From Phycisphaerales bacterium (lineage in GTDB: Bacteria; Planctomycetota; Phycisphaerae; Phycisphaerales; SM1A02), in contig JAQWMQ010000015.1 of assembly GCA_029246705.1 (NCBI GenBank), positions 54,243-118,242 of the forward strand: 64,000 nt of DNA, read 5' to 3'. The notes under the pieces were generated by a model. The model was not told the DNA's origin, did no database searches, and was given only the letters and a program-made list of their open reading frames with translations. The position numbers were made by a program, and so were the translations under genes. Position 1 is the first letter of the stretch. Every line of letters begins with the position of its first letter. Shown here piece by piece: positions 17,039 through 26,334 of this stretch.

Positions 17039-20000
17039 GTGATCGAAGACCATTTCAACAAAACCGAGTTGTCAGCGACGAGGCAGGGAATGACCGACCA
17101 GATCCCGATGACATCGATTCAGGAGGCGTACTGGGTCGGCAGACGATATGACACCCCCATGGGTGGTGTCTCGACCCACACCTTCGAGGAGATCAATGCA
17201 ACCGGCATGGATCTCGAACGACTCGAAGTCTCCTGGAATGCGATCGTGCATCGTCACGACATGCTCCGGGCCCGGGTCAACAACGCCGGATACATCGAGA
17301 TCTTCCCCGAGGTGCCCTGGTACCGCTTCGCGGTCGATGATCTCCGAGGCCTTCCCTCGATCGAACAGGAAATCCATCTTGAAGCGGTTCGCAACCGGAT
17401 GCGCGAGGAAGTGATCGCCTCGGATACCTGGCCGATCTTCAGGGTGCGTGCCGCGAAACTCGACGGCGATCAGTTGCGCATCTTCACCAGCATGGATGCA
17501 CTGACCCTCGATGCCCGGAGCAGGGGCCTGCTCTACCAGGAATGGCGTCAGCTCTACGAGAATCCGGATACCGACCTGCCCGAGATCAAGGCATCCTTCG
17601 CGGAATTCGCGAAGGAGGTCGCCAAGATCCCCGAAAGCGATGCATACGAGGTCGCCCGCGCGTACTGGGCCAAGCAGCTGGAGACCATGCCCGGTGGCCC
17701 GCGACTCCACGCCGCCCGTCCCACGGAGACCAACGGCTCGTTCATCCGGCTCGAACACGATCACGACCAGGAAACGGCTGATCGCATCCAGGCGACCTCC
17801 GAGGCGATGGAGACCGCGAGCTACATGCACGTGTTCACCGCGTTCTCCCGCGTTCTTGCACGCTGGTCGAAGGACGAGCGATTCCACGTCGTCCTGACCA
17901 TCTTCGAACGTGCTGCACGTGACGAAAGGTACGCGAACACCCTCGGGGACTTCACCACCACCGCACTGGTGGACTGCTCCAACCGCGAAGACGAGGACTT
18001 CGAGCAGATCACCCGCAGGCTCGAGAAGAACCTCAAGTCGACCCTCATGAATTCCGCCTACAACGGGGTCATGGTGAGTCGCGACGCCCAGAAGAAGAGC
18101 GAACCCTGGGCAGACGACAGCGTGATGGTCGTGTTCACCAACCTCCTCGGGCGACATCACGTGAAGGAATGGCGCTCCGCCTGGATCGGACCTGCCATGA
18201 GGATGAACACCCAGACGCCGCAGGTCGGACTGGACTTCCAGCTCTGGTCGCTTGCGGACGGGATCAGGATCTCCTGGGACTTTCCAACCAACGTCCTCGA
18301 CGAGGACACCGTCAGGGCGATGTTCGTCGAGTTCAATGCGGAACTCGCGGCAACCGGACGTGAACCAGCATCCAGGATCGACGCCTCCCCCGCTTACGAG
18401 CTGAAAGCCCCACCGGTCCCCGAACCGTTGCTGACCGACGGGGTCTCCTGGCACATCAGGAATCGTCCGGACGCACTTGCGATCATGAGCACCAAGGGGC
18501 TCCTCACCTACGGCGTGCTCGGAGAGCACGCGATGGGTGTCGCCCACGCACTTCGCAGTGCGGTGCCCGAAGGAAAGGATCCGGTGATCCTCGCCCTGCC
18601 CCGCACGCGTGAGCAGGCGATTGGAGCAATCGGCATCATTCTTTCGGGACGTGCCTATGTCCCGGTCCACCCGGACTGGCCCGAAGAACGCATCGAGAAG
18701 ATCGCGTCCGCATCGGGCGCACGCTCGATCGTGTGCCTGTCGGACTTCGCTCCCGAGAACTCGACGCTGAAGGACCTGGCCAAGGTGGACGTCGACCTGG
18801 TCGATCCGGCACCGTTCGAACCCGACATCTGGCGAGCGGATCCCGATGACATCGCCTACGTGATCTTCACCTCGGGTTCGACCGGCGAACCCAAGGGCGT
18901 GGCCATGCAGCACCGCGCCACCATGGTGACGATCGAAGAGGTGAACAACCGATTCATGGTCGATGCCGACGACTGTGCCATGGGTATCAGTGCGATGACG
19001 TTCGACCTTTCGGTCTGGGATGTCTTCGGCATGCTCGGCGCCGGTGGCCGACTGGTCATTCCCGACGAACAGGAATCAAAGGACCCCGGCGCCTGGTCCC
19101 GCCTGGTGCGCCGGTTCAACGTGACCATCTGGAATTCAGTCCCGACCCTGGCCCAGCTCCTGGTGGAACGTGTCGAGGACGAGAACAACCCGAATCCCAT
19201 TCCAACCAGGCTCTTCCTGCTCTCCGGCGACTGGATTCCCGTGCCCCTGCCCGAACGACTGCGCGCGGTCTCGGATCGAACGCACGTGGTGTCCCTGGGA
19301 GGCGCGACGGAAGCAGCGATCTGGTCGGTCGCCTACGAGATCGGGCACGTCGATCCTTACTGGCGAAGCATTCCGTACGGGCGCGCCCTGGCACGCCAGA
19401 CCATGAACATCCGCAACGAAAACCTCGAACCTCTCCCCCAGGGCGAGGTCGGCGAGGTCGTGATCGGCGGCGAGGGCCTGGCTCATTCCTACATTGGTGA
19501 CCGTGACCTCACCAGCTCGCGATTCACCAAGGACCCCGAAGGACGTCGGATCTATCGAACCGGCGACCTGGGCCGACTCCAGTCCGACGGAAACATCGAA
19601 TTCCTCGGCCGCGCAGACAACCAGGTGAAGATCGCCGGGTACCGCATCGAGCTCGGGGACGTGGAACACGCTCTTTCAACCCACCCCGGGGTGGAAGCCT
19701 GCCTGGCCAAGGCGGTCGGCCCCCCCTGCGGCGAACGCCGGCTCTTCGCATACGTCGTAGCCAACGGCGGATCTTGCGGCGTCGAGGAACTCAAGAACCA
19801 TGTGCGCTCCAGCGTTCCGGAATACATGGTCCCCGCGGTGATCAAGGTCATCGATCGCCTCCCCCTCACTTCAAACGGCAAGGTCGATCGCAACGCCGAC
19901 CTTGACGAGATGTCCAGTGAATGGGGAGACGACCACACCACGATCGCGGGCAACGCGCCCGCAACGGCGACTCCCAACGGCCATAAATCACCGCCCTCAT

Positions 20001-21064
20001 CCTCGGGGAACGAGCAGCAACCGGATCAACTGGTGGAGACGGTTCGAGCCCTCGCGATGGAGATCCTCGACATCGGGGAAGTTCGTCCCGAAGACAGCCT
20101 GCTCGATTTGGGTGCAAGCAGCGTGGACATGATCCGCATCGCAAACAGACTGGAGATTCTCACCGGCGGCATACGACCCCGGCTCGACGACATCTACGAT
20201 GCGCCCAGCCCCAAGGGGATAGCGACCCTGATCGCGCCCATGACGACCCCCGACCCGGTGGCCGAACCCTCGTCCATACAGCCGGTCACGACGAACCAGA
20301 GTGCCGTTCTCGGTGTTCCCGGAGCGAACAAGAACCCGATCCTCAGCACCGCACTGCGCAATCGCGAGGAAGTGCTGGCCTTCAAGCTGAAGAATCACGG
20401 CCGTCGCAACGACCTCGACAATGTCGACGGACACCACCTGCCCGACCTGCATCCGACCACCGACGGGATACGAACGCGAACGCGGATGACCAGGCGCCTG
20501 TACAGCCAGGCCCGGGTCTCCACCAACACGCTCGCGGAACTGTTCCACGTGCTTCGAGCGGACGGCACCGAAGAACGAAGGTTCAACTACGGTTCCTCCG
20601 GACCGACCTACCCCATCTCTGCGTACTTCCTCGCGAAGAAAGACCGGATCGAGGGACTCGAGCAAGGCACGTACTGGTTCGATCCCGACGGGAACCGACT
20701 GGTCCGTGTCGGTGACATCGGGGAATTCGGCCCCGAAGCGGTCTGGGGCGATACCAACAAGAAGATGCTCGACAGTGCGGCATTCGGCATAGCCCTGGTC
20801 TCTCGTCACTCAGCCATCGTTCCGGTCTACGACCGGGCATCGGACCGCTACGCCATCCTCGAGACCGGCTTCATGAGCCAGCTGATCGAGGAACAGGCGG
20901 AAAGAATCGACCTTGGCGTCTGCCAGGTCGGAGCCATGGACTCGGAAAAGTTCCACACCGCGGCCAACCTCCAGGCGGACGACATCGTCCTGAACTGGAT
21001 CGTCGGCGGGATGAGGCTTCACTCGGATGACGGGGATACCGAGTTCATCGAGGAAATCCTGTGA
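17039..21064 (+). CDS. NRPS: heterocyclisation-adenylation-carrier-oxidase (Cy-A-T-Ox)
   Basis: 1341-residue synthetase module. The Cy domain spans about 20-455: the opening IQEAYWVGR is Cy-like, and the condensation motif is replaced by the heterocyclisation motif D153-ALTL-D158-AR-S161. The A domain spans about 465-955, with FTSGSTGEPKG at 610-620, YRTGDLGRL, QVKIAGYRIELGD and NGK (Lys948). Its pocket residues, read from FDLSVWDVFG, WNSVP, LLSGD and SLGGATEAAIW, give D-L-W-N-L-S-L-I-W-K, one change from the known cysteine code DLYNLSLIWK. The carrier domain has LDLGASS with Ser1028. The last 230 residues resemble SagB/McbC nitroreductase-type oxidases (YGSSGPTYPISAYF), which turn thiazolines into thiazoles. 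The start is GTG; ATG at 17090 is an alternative. Confidence 0.9.
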   Translation: MIEDHFNKTELSATRQGMTDQIPMTSIQEAYWVGRRYDTPMGGVSTHTFEEINATGMDLERLEVSWNAIVHRHDMLRARVNNAGYIEIFPEVPWYRFAVDDLRGLPSIEQEIHLEAVRNRMREEVIASDTWPIFRVRAAKLDGDQLRIFTSMDALTLDARSRGLLYQEWRQLYENPDTDLPEIKASFAEFAKEVAKIPESDAYEVARAYWAKQLETMPGGPRLHAARPTETNGSFIRLEHDHDQETADRIQATSEAMETASYMHVFTAFSRVLARWSKDERFHVVLTIFERAARDERYANTLGDFTTTALVDCSNREDEDFEQITRRLEKNLKSTLMNSAYNGVMVSRDAQKKSEPWADDSVMVVFTNLLGRHHVKEWRSAWIGPAMRMNTQTPQVGLDFQLWSLADGIRISWDFPTNVLDEDTVRAMFVEFNAELAATGREPASRIDASPAYELKAPPVPEPLLTDGVSWHIRNRPDALAIMSTKGLLTYGVLGEHAMGVAHALRSAVPEGKDPVILALPRTREQAIGAIGIILSGRAYVPVHPDWPEERIEKIASASGARSIVCLSDFAPENSTLKDLAKVDVDLVDPAPFEPDIWRADPDDIAYVIFTSGSTGEPKGVAMQHRATMVTIEEVNNRFMVDADDCAMGISAMTFDLSVWDVFGMLGAGGRLVIPDEQESKDPGAWSRLVRRFNVTIWNSVPTLAQLLVERVEDENNPNPIPTRLFLLSGDWIPVPLPERLRAVSDRTHVVSLGGATEAAIWSVAYEIGHVDPYWRSIPYGRALARQTMNIRNENLEPLPQGEVGEVVIGGEGLAHSYIGDRDLTSSRFTKDPEGRRIYRTGDLGRLQSDGNIEFLGRADNQVKIAGYRIELGDVEHALSTHPGVEACLAKAVGPPCGERRLFAYVVANGGSCGVEELKNHVRSSVPEYMVPAVIKVIDRLPLTSNGKVDRNADLDEMSSEWGDDHTTIAGNAPATATPNGHKSPPSSSGNEQQPDQLVETVRALAMEILDIGEVRPEDSLLDLGASSVDMIRIANRLEILTGGIRPRLDDIYDAPSPKGIATLIAPMTTPDPVAEPSSIQPVTTNQSAVLGVPGANKNPILSTALRNREEVLAFKLKNHGRRNDLDNVDGHHLPDLHPTTDGIRTRTRMTRRLYSQARVSTNTLAELFHVLRADGTEERRFNYGSSGPTYPISAYFLAKKDRIEGLEQGTYWFDPDGNRLVRVGDIGEFGPEAVWGDTNKKMLDSAAFGIALVSRHSAIVPVYDRASDRYAILETGFMSQLIEEQAERIDLGVCQVGAMDSEKFHTAANLQADDIVLNWIVGGMRLHSDDGDTEFIEEIL

Positions 21065-23583
21065 GTTCAACCGCACGGGAAACTCTCGAGACCCTTCGAA
21101 GCAGAGGACTGCAATTGACCCAGGTCGGTCACCGACTTCGTCTCATCGGACCCAAGTCCGGGCTTGACGACGAGATCCGCATGAGCATTTCCGAGCACCG
21201 CGAAGCAATCGTCGACCTCATCATGTCCGAGAACATTCCAGCGTCGATCAGCCTTCCCCTGACGAACATCCAGCAACGGATGCGACTGGAAGGCAAGTGG
21301 AGCCACGGCGTCGATCACGTGCGCTCGGTCTTCAAGTTCAAGGGTGACCTCGACGAGGAACTGCTGGCATCGGCAGCCCAGGTGATCATCCAACAGCACC
21401 CGACCCTTCGCATGCGAATCGAACACGATAACCAGCAGGCCAGCTGGAAACTCGATGCCATGCGACGATTCCAGATCGACTCGATCACCACGGACTCGGA
21501 CACCAGCCCGGAGAAGTCCGTCCAGGAATACATCGAACGCCCCTTCCCCCTGAATCAGAACATGCTGTTTCGAATCGGCATCCTCGGAAGTGGTCATGAC
21601 GAGCAGCGGCAGCTGGTGGTCGTGGTTCACCATGCTCTCGCCGATGGTCACGGATCAGGGATGCTGCTCACCGAGCTTGCAAGCATTTACGCGGAATTGA
21701 AGTCAGGGCGCCTGCCGAATGTCGAGTCCGGGGATTCGGGAATACTCGAACAGCTGCGGATTCATCATGACGAGAACACCACCCACGAAGAGCAGCATCT
21801 CCAGGAATGGATCGAGTCACTCGGCGATGATTCCAGAGGCTCCATGCTGCCCTGCGACGAGGGCGAGGATGGCGCTGAACGCCCGAGCTTCGCACTGTGC
21901 AAGAAGACCTTCGGTGACGATGACAAGATCATGCTGGAAGAGTTCCAGGCCGGGAACTCCGTCTCGATGCTTGCCATGCTCCTCGCCGCGACGTCGATCC
22001 TCGTCCATCAAGCGAGGGGTGAAGACCATGCCCTGGTCGGATTGGGCATCAGCAAGCGCATCAACAAGGACGTAGAACGTGCGGTCGCCAACCTGTCCGC
22101 CGATCTGCCACTGAAGATCGATGTCGACCCTGATTCGACGACCCTGCAGTTCCTCATCGACTGCCAGAGGCATTTCTTCTCCAGCCTGGATCGCCCATCG
22201 GTCCCGCTGGAGGCGATCATCGCCGGCGGCGCCCTCAAACCGCTGGGAAGACGCCGATTGAGGCTTCCGATCGCAATCGCCAGCTACGAACGTCGCCATG
22301 ATCCGTTTGAATTCGAGGACGTCGAGCTCGAACGCGTCCTCAACAACCACCCGAATCCGTTCGTCGCCCTTGGGATCAGGCTGAACAGCAGCAGCAGGGA
22401 TCTGACGATCAATTTCGAATGGGACGAGTCGATCTTCACCACCGAACGAATCAACCGACTGTCCGATGCATTCATGACCCTGTTCATCCACATGGCGCGA
22501 AACCCGGAAACCCCCATCTCCGAATTGCCCTTCGACCAGACGCTTCGAGAAGGCGTCATCCTCGAGACCGAACACGGCGAAACGACCTCGCTTGAAGGTG
22601 AACAGCGCCCCGGATCGTTGATCGAATCACACCTGGCATCCATCTGGAGCGAGATGCTGGGCATCTTTCCCGTTCAGCGAACGAGTCGTTTCTTCGAACT
22701 CGGTGGAAACTCGCTGCAATTGATCAGGTTGATCGACCGGATCGAATCGACCCTCGGGACGAGCCTCTCGATCGAGGATTTCATGGGCGACCCCACGCTT
22801 CATGAACTGTCCATACGAGTCGAGCAGAATTCAGAGAGCCTGGAGATTCCTCCTGCGCTCTGGCTGACCAAGGACAAGAACCAGCCAAGGATCTTCTGCC
22901 TTGCCGGAGTCGGCGGACTGGCGGCCTTCTCGTATCGAGGTGTCTCCAACTGCCTCGAAGGCGAAGCGAGCCTGATCGGCATCCAGCTCCCCGGAGTCGG
23001 CGGTGGCGGCGATGCCACCAAGAACGTCGCCGGCATGGCCGAATGGGTCAGGGATGCCGTGCTCTCGATGGCGCAACCCGGCGAGGTGATCCGCCTGGTC
23101 GGGTACTCAGCAGGTGGTGTCCTCGCCCTTGAAGCGGCAAGACTCCTGAACAACGAGGGGCACGCCATGGCTCCGGTCATCCTGCTTGACACCCTTGCAC
23201 CGACCCCGGTCTTCAAGCGCGGCCTGATCGGTTCAGTGAAGTCCTACGTGCGACAGGCGCGCCTTGCCCGGCGCGTGAAGAAGGCGATCGGGCAGAACGA
23301 GATGCTTGAACTCGACTCCAAGTCCGGAGGACGGCTCGAGCAGAAGCTTGCACAGGCCCTCGACCAGACCAGGCTCACACTCACGCGTCACCAGATCGCC
23401 GACTACGAGAATTCCATAATCCTCGTCAGTTCGGAAGGTGAACAGGGACGAACTCGTCGTGATGCCTGGCTACCGATCATCAAGGGCACCATCGAACACC
23501 AGACCCTGCCGTTCGACCACATCCAGTTGCTCAACGAAGGCTCACCGGCCGTCGCCGAACTGATCAAAAAACAGCTCGGCTGA
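21061..23583 (+). CDS. NRPS: docking-condensation-carrier-thioesterase (C-T-TE), no A domain
   Basis: 840-residue partner of the preceding synthetase, starting at GTG inside a four-base GTGA overlap with its stop. Residues 1-58 (LETLRSRGLQLTQVGHRLRL...EHREAIVDLIM) resemble the TubC-type N-terminal docking domain. The C domain spans about 62-500, with intact H190-H191-ALA-D195-G196. The carrier domain has FFELGGNSLQLI with Ser551. The thioesterase spans about 620-838, with GYSAGG and nucleophile Ser683. No adenylation domain is present, so its carrier must be loaded in trans or used only to hold and release the chain. A likely role is to receive the thiazole-bearing intermediate and release it by hydrolysis, cyclisation or dimerisation. 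Confidence 0.9.
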   Translation: MSSTARETLETLRSRGLQLTQVGHRLRLIGPKSGLDDEIRMSISEHREAIVDLIMSENIPASISLPLTNIQQRMRLEGKWSHGVDHVRSVFKFKGDLDEELLASAAQVIIQQHPTLRMRIEHDNQQASWKLDAMRRFQIDSITTDSDTSPEKSVQEYIERPFPLNQNMLFRIGILGSGHDEQRQLVVVVHHALADGHGSGMLLTELASIYAELKSGRLPNVESGDSGILEQLRIHHDENTTHEEQHLQEWIESLGDDSRGSMLPCDEGEDGAERPSFALCKKTFGDDDKIMLEEFQAGNSVSMLAMLLAATSILVHQARGEDHALVGLGISKRINKDVERAVANLSADLPLKIDVDPDSTTLQFLIDCQRHFFSSLDRPSVPLEAIIAGGALKPLGRRRLRLPIAIASYERRHDPFEFEDVELERVLNNHPNPFVALGIRLNSSSRDLTINFEWDESIFTTERINRLSDAFMTLFIHMARNPETPISELPFDQTLREGVILETEHGETTSLEGEQRPGSLIESHLASIWSEMLGIFPVQRTSRFFELGGNSLQLIRLIDRIESTLGTSLSIEDFMGDPTLHELSIRVEQNSESLEIPPALWLTKDKNQPRIFCLAGVGGLAAFSYRGVSNCLEGEASLIGIQLPGVGGGGDATKNVAGMAEWVRDAVLSMAQPGEVIRLVGYSAGGVLALEAARLLNNEGHAMAPVILLDTLAPTPVFKRGLIGSVKSYVRQARLARRVKKAIGQNEMLELDSKSGGRLEQKLAQALDQTRLTLTRHQIADYENSIILVSSEGEQGRTRRDAWLPIIKGTIEHQTLPFDHIQLLNEGSPAVAELIKKQLG

Positions 23584-23604
23584 GCAACGTGTGCCCAGCC
23601 GAGC
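23574..23604 (+). terminator. Hairpin at the end of the NRPS operon
   Basis: A 9-bp perfect stem GCTCGGCTG/CAGCCGAGC with a 13-base loop overlaps the NRPS stop codon and is followed by GCTGTTTCTT. It separates the NRPS operon from the convergent flagellar operon. Confidence 0.6.
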
Positions 23605-23637
23605 GCTGTTTCTTCAACGAATGCAGATCAGGGGTGA

Positions 23638-24591
23638 TCAGAATTCCTTTTCGCGATGCTGCATCTGCGCCTTGAGTCGCGCGAGGATCGAGGAGTGCAT
23701 CTGGCTGACTCGGCTTTCCGAGAGATCCAGGGTGATGCCAATCTCCTTCATCGTCATCTCCTCGTAGTAGTAGAGGATGATGATGAGCCGCTCCGCACGG
23801 ATCAGTCCCTTGGTGATCAGGGCCTGTAGATCCTGCTTCTGGACCGACTGAAGCGGGTTTTCCTGCTTCTTGTCCATGATCACGTCGATCTCACGGACAT
23901 CCTTGCTTGAATCGGTCTCGAACCACTTTCGATTGAGGCTCACCATGCCGACCGGACGGGCATCCCGACTGACCTTCTTGTACTCGGCCTTGTCGAGATT
24001 CATGTGACCCGAGATCTCGTCATCGGTCGCCTTGCGACCGCTGCGCATCTCGAGGTCCCGACGCGCCAGATCGACCTTGGAGGTCCTCGAACGGACCAGA
24101 CGAGGCACCCAGTCCATGGCACGAAGCTCATCGAAGATGGCTCCCTTGATCCTGGTGCCGCAGTAGGTCTCGAACTTGACCCCACGGTCGATGTCGAAGG
24201 CATCGATCGCATCCATGAGACCAAACAGCCCCGCGGACATCAGATCCTCGACCTCGACCTCGTTCGGCAGGCGCATGTGCATGCGTTCAGCCGTGTACTT
24301 GACGATGTGATAGTGCCGTTCGATCAGGAAGTTCCGGATGACCTCGCAGCCGTACTCGCGGTACAGCAGCCAGACATCTCCGATTTCCATCTCGCCGAGC
24401 TGCTCCGCCGTGGCAGGGCCCGGTCGACGAATCCTCGGTTCCCGTTTTCTCTTTCTGGTTTTAGGAGGTGCCTCACCCTGTTCAACGGCAGGTTCGACCA
24501 CCACGGTGGTCGACAGGGATTCGGTGGTATCGGACTGCACGCTTTTATTGCCCGTGCTCTTTGTAGCTACGCCTGTGGTGGCATTCGCCAT
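23638..24591 (-). CDS. fliA: Flagellar sigma factor, FliA/WhiG family (sigma-28)
   Basis: RNA polymerase sigma factor of about 317 residues. The start at ATG 24591 has AAGGAG seven bases upstream; an in-frame start at 24636 lacks it. After a 75-residue low-complexity Thr/Lys/Arg-rich head come region 2 (LMSAGLFGLMDAIDAFDIDRGVKFETYCGTRIKGA, positions described in part), region 3 and region 4 with the helix-turn-helix MTMKEIGITLDLSESRVSQMHSS. In the FliA family this factor directs late flagellar genes. Its place as the last gene of the flagellar block supports this. No FlgM anti-sigma factor is in the window. Confidence 0.9.
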   Translation of the reverse strand: MANATTGVATKSTGNKSVQSDTTESLSTTVVVEPAVEQGEAPPKTRKRKREPRIRRPGPATAEQLGEMEIGDVWLLYREYGCEVIRNFLIERHYHIVKYTAERMHMRLPNEVEVEDLMSAGLFGLMDAIDAFDIDRGVKFETYCGTRIKGAIFDELRAMDWVPRLVRSRTSKVDLARRDLEMRSGRKATDDEISGHMNLDKAEYKKVSRDARPVGMVSLNRKWFETDSSKDVREIDVIMDKKQENPLQSVQKQDLQALITKGLIRAERLIIILYYYEEMTMKEIGITLDLSESRVSQMHSSILARLKAQMQHREKEF

Positions 24592-24931
24592 AGGTCTGCT
24601 CCTTGACCTTTGCGGCCGGACAACCGTGTCCGACAAAAATCCAAGTTGTCGCCCGATTCAACGCGCCCGACAGCAACACCTCTCACGAATCATCAATGAA
24701 TCGAGGAACAACCCCGAATCAAGGATGCCGGATGTACACACAGTGCACAGACCGAAGTCCCGCTTCCGTTTCCCACAGCAACTGAATGTCTGGTTGAGCT
24801 GAGGCATGTGAAATCGAGTCCATTCGTAGCCTGGTGATACCAACGCATTGGTCGGTTTCGCGCCTTCGTCGATCCATGACGAAGACGCGAGAAGTATAAC
24901 CCAGACTCCCACTCCGCAACAAGCGGTCTTA
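24592..24931. other. Gene-poor gap upstream of fliA
   Basis: 340 bases between the small membrane gene and fliA, less GC-rich than the surroundings. I see no credible reading frame with a ribosome site and no RNA gene. It may hold a separate fliA promoter, but I cannot place one. Confidence 0.5.
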
Positions 24932-25249
24932 TCAGACCGCTGGAACCTGCTCGCCGACCGTGGCTGAAGATTGACGATGGGTTTCATCAGAACCCGAGTC
25001 AAGAGTCGGCTGCTCAACAAGTTCGGTCTGTGACTTCTGGACACGCAGATCCTGCGCATGGCGCCGGATCACACCATCAAGAAGCCCCCCGATGATCATT
25101 CCAAGCAGAAAACAGACCGCACAGGCGATCAAGGCCCGCTCCAGGGTGGTGGAGAGGTGATTGCCACTGACCATACCGACCGCCAGGGCGATGGAAAGCC
25201 CTGCCAGAGCCAGTGTTGCGCCAAGTGTCGTGGTGAGTGAACGAATCAT
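24932..25249 (-). CDS. Small membrane protein between flhG and fliA
   Basis: 105-residue protein with two hydrophobic helices (about residues 7-29, LGATLALAGLSIALAVGMVSG; and 40-63, ALIACAVCFLLGMIIGGLLDG) and a polar Glu/Ser/Gln-rich tail that should face the cytoplasm. I do not recognise a family. It sits in the slot between flhG and fliA, 65 bases after flhG, on the same strand. A role in flagellar control or placement is possible from context only. It is cysteine-poor and has no signal cleavage site. Confidence 0.6.
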   Translation of the reverse strand: MIRSLTTTLGATLALAGLSIALAVGMVSGNHLSTTLERALIACAVCFLLGMIIGGLLDGVIRRHAQDLRVQKSQTELVEQPTLDSGSDETHRQSSATVGEQVPAV

Positions 25250-25314
25250 GTGGACACACTAGATATCGTCCGACATGGCCATTTCTTTTCGAGTTTTCCG
25301 GGTGAAGTCGAAAA

Positions 25315-26334
25315 CTAACTTCGACGACCCATAAGACCTCGTGCCAGTCTCTGGAAAAAACCCACCTGAGACGACTCGTCGACGGACTCGACCTGATCCA
25401 GCTGCTGGCAGTCCCGGCCATCCACGTGATGGGCAAGGCGCGTGAGCGCCTTGGCTGACGGTGACCAGGGCGCTTCAAGCAGGATCGGTCGACGACGTCG
25501 AACGGCATCGGGCAGTGCGGGGTCGTGCGGGATCGTCCCCCCCATCGTCAGGGGAACCTTGAGGAACTGCTCGACCACGCGCTCCACGCGCCGGTACACG
25601 AGCTCGCCCTCCTCCAGATTTCGGGCCATGTTCACCAGCAGTTCGATTTTCGCGGTGCTTCCGCGAGCAAGAAGCGTCTTGATCGCACCGTATCCGTCGG
25701 TGATCGATGTAGGCTCGGGCGTGGTGACCACGAGCGTTCGATGAGCGGAGGCGGCGAAGGTTGTCACTGCCGAGGAGATGCCGGCACCCATGTCGATGAT
25801 GAGGTGATCCGCAACACGATCCAGGGCGGACAACTGTCCAAGGACTCGTCGTCGTTGCAGGCCATCAAGATTCGCCATGGCAGCAACGCCCGATGAACCA
25901 GGAACCAGCCGAAAGCCGCCGGGACCGGGAATCAGGACATCCTTGAGGGTGGCTCGCCCGCGCAGCACGTCTTCGAGCGTGGCTTCGGGGGTCATTCCAC
26001 AGAGGACATCGGCATTGGCCATGCCCAGGTCCGCATCAAAGAGCACCACGCGTCGTCCCATGGAACTCAGGGCGACGGCGAGGTTGACGGCGATGTTGGA
26101 TTTACCGACGCCGCCCTTGCCGCTGACGATCGCAGTGGCCCTGGCGAGTCGGGTCGGCTTGCGGAGACCTGCATGCTGGGCGTCCATGGTGGCGGAAGGC
26201 TCGGCGGAAGAACCGGCTGTCTCGTCGGACCGGGGTTCATCATCCTCGGACTGGGTCATCCGGGGCAGGTCCGTTCGAGGTTTCATCGTCTCCGCGGCCA
26301 GCTGCCGCAATCGTTCCGCCTGATCAGTCGTCAT
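25315..26334 (-). CDS. flhG: FlhG/FleN, MinD-like flagellar number regulator
   Basis: ParA/MinD-type ATPase that limits flagellar number and works with FlhF. The product has a deviant Walker A SGKGGVGKSN near residue 76, FDADLGMANAD, and the switch region HLIIDMGAGISS, then ADHxxVVTTPEPTSITDGYGAIK-like sequence typical of FlhG. About 70 residues precede the ATPase core; the start MTTDQAERLRQLAAETMK resembles the FlhF-activating N-terminal helix of FlhG proteins (D-Q-A-x-x-L-R). ATG at 26334 overlaps the flhF stop by one base (TGATG), indicating coupled translation. Confidence 0.92.
   Translation of the reverse strand: MTTDQAERLRQLAAETMKPRTDLPRMTQSEDDEPRSDETAGSSAEPSATMDAQHAGLRKPTRLARATAIVSGKGGVGKSNIAVNLAVALSSMGRRVVLFDADLGMANADVLCGMTPEATLEDVLRGRATLKDVLIPGPGGFRLVPGSSGVAAMANLDGLQRRRVLGQLSALDRVADHLIIDMGAGISSAVTTFAASAHRTLVVTTPEPTSITDGYGAIKTLLARGSTAKIELLVNMARNLEEGELVYRRVERVVEQFLKVPLTMGGTIPHDPALPDAVRRRRPILLEAPWSPSAKALTRLAHHVDGRDCQQLDQVESVDESSQVGFFQRLARGLMGRRS

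Noticed and set aside
17072..18913. A 613-codon open frame on the minus strand.
   Set aside because: It is antisense to the NRPS Cy-A region, whose motifs are unmistakable.
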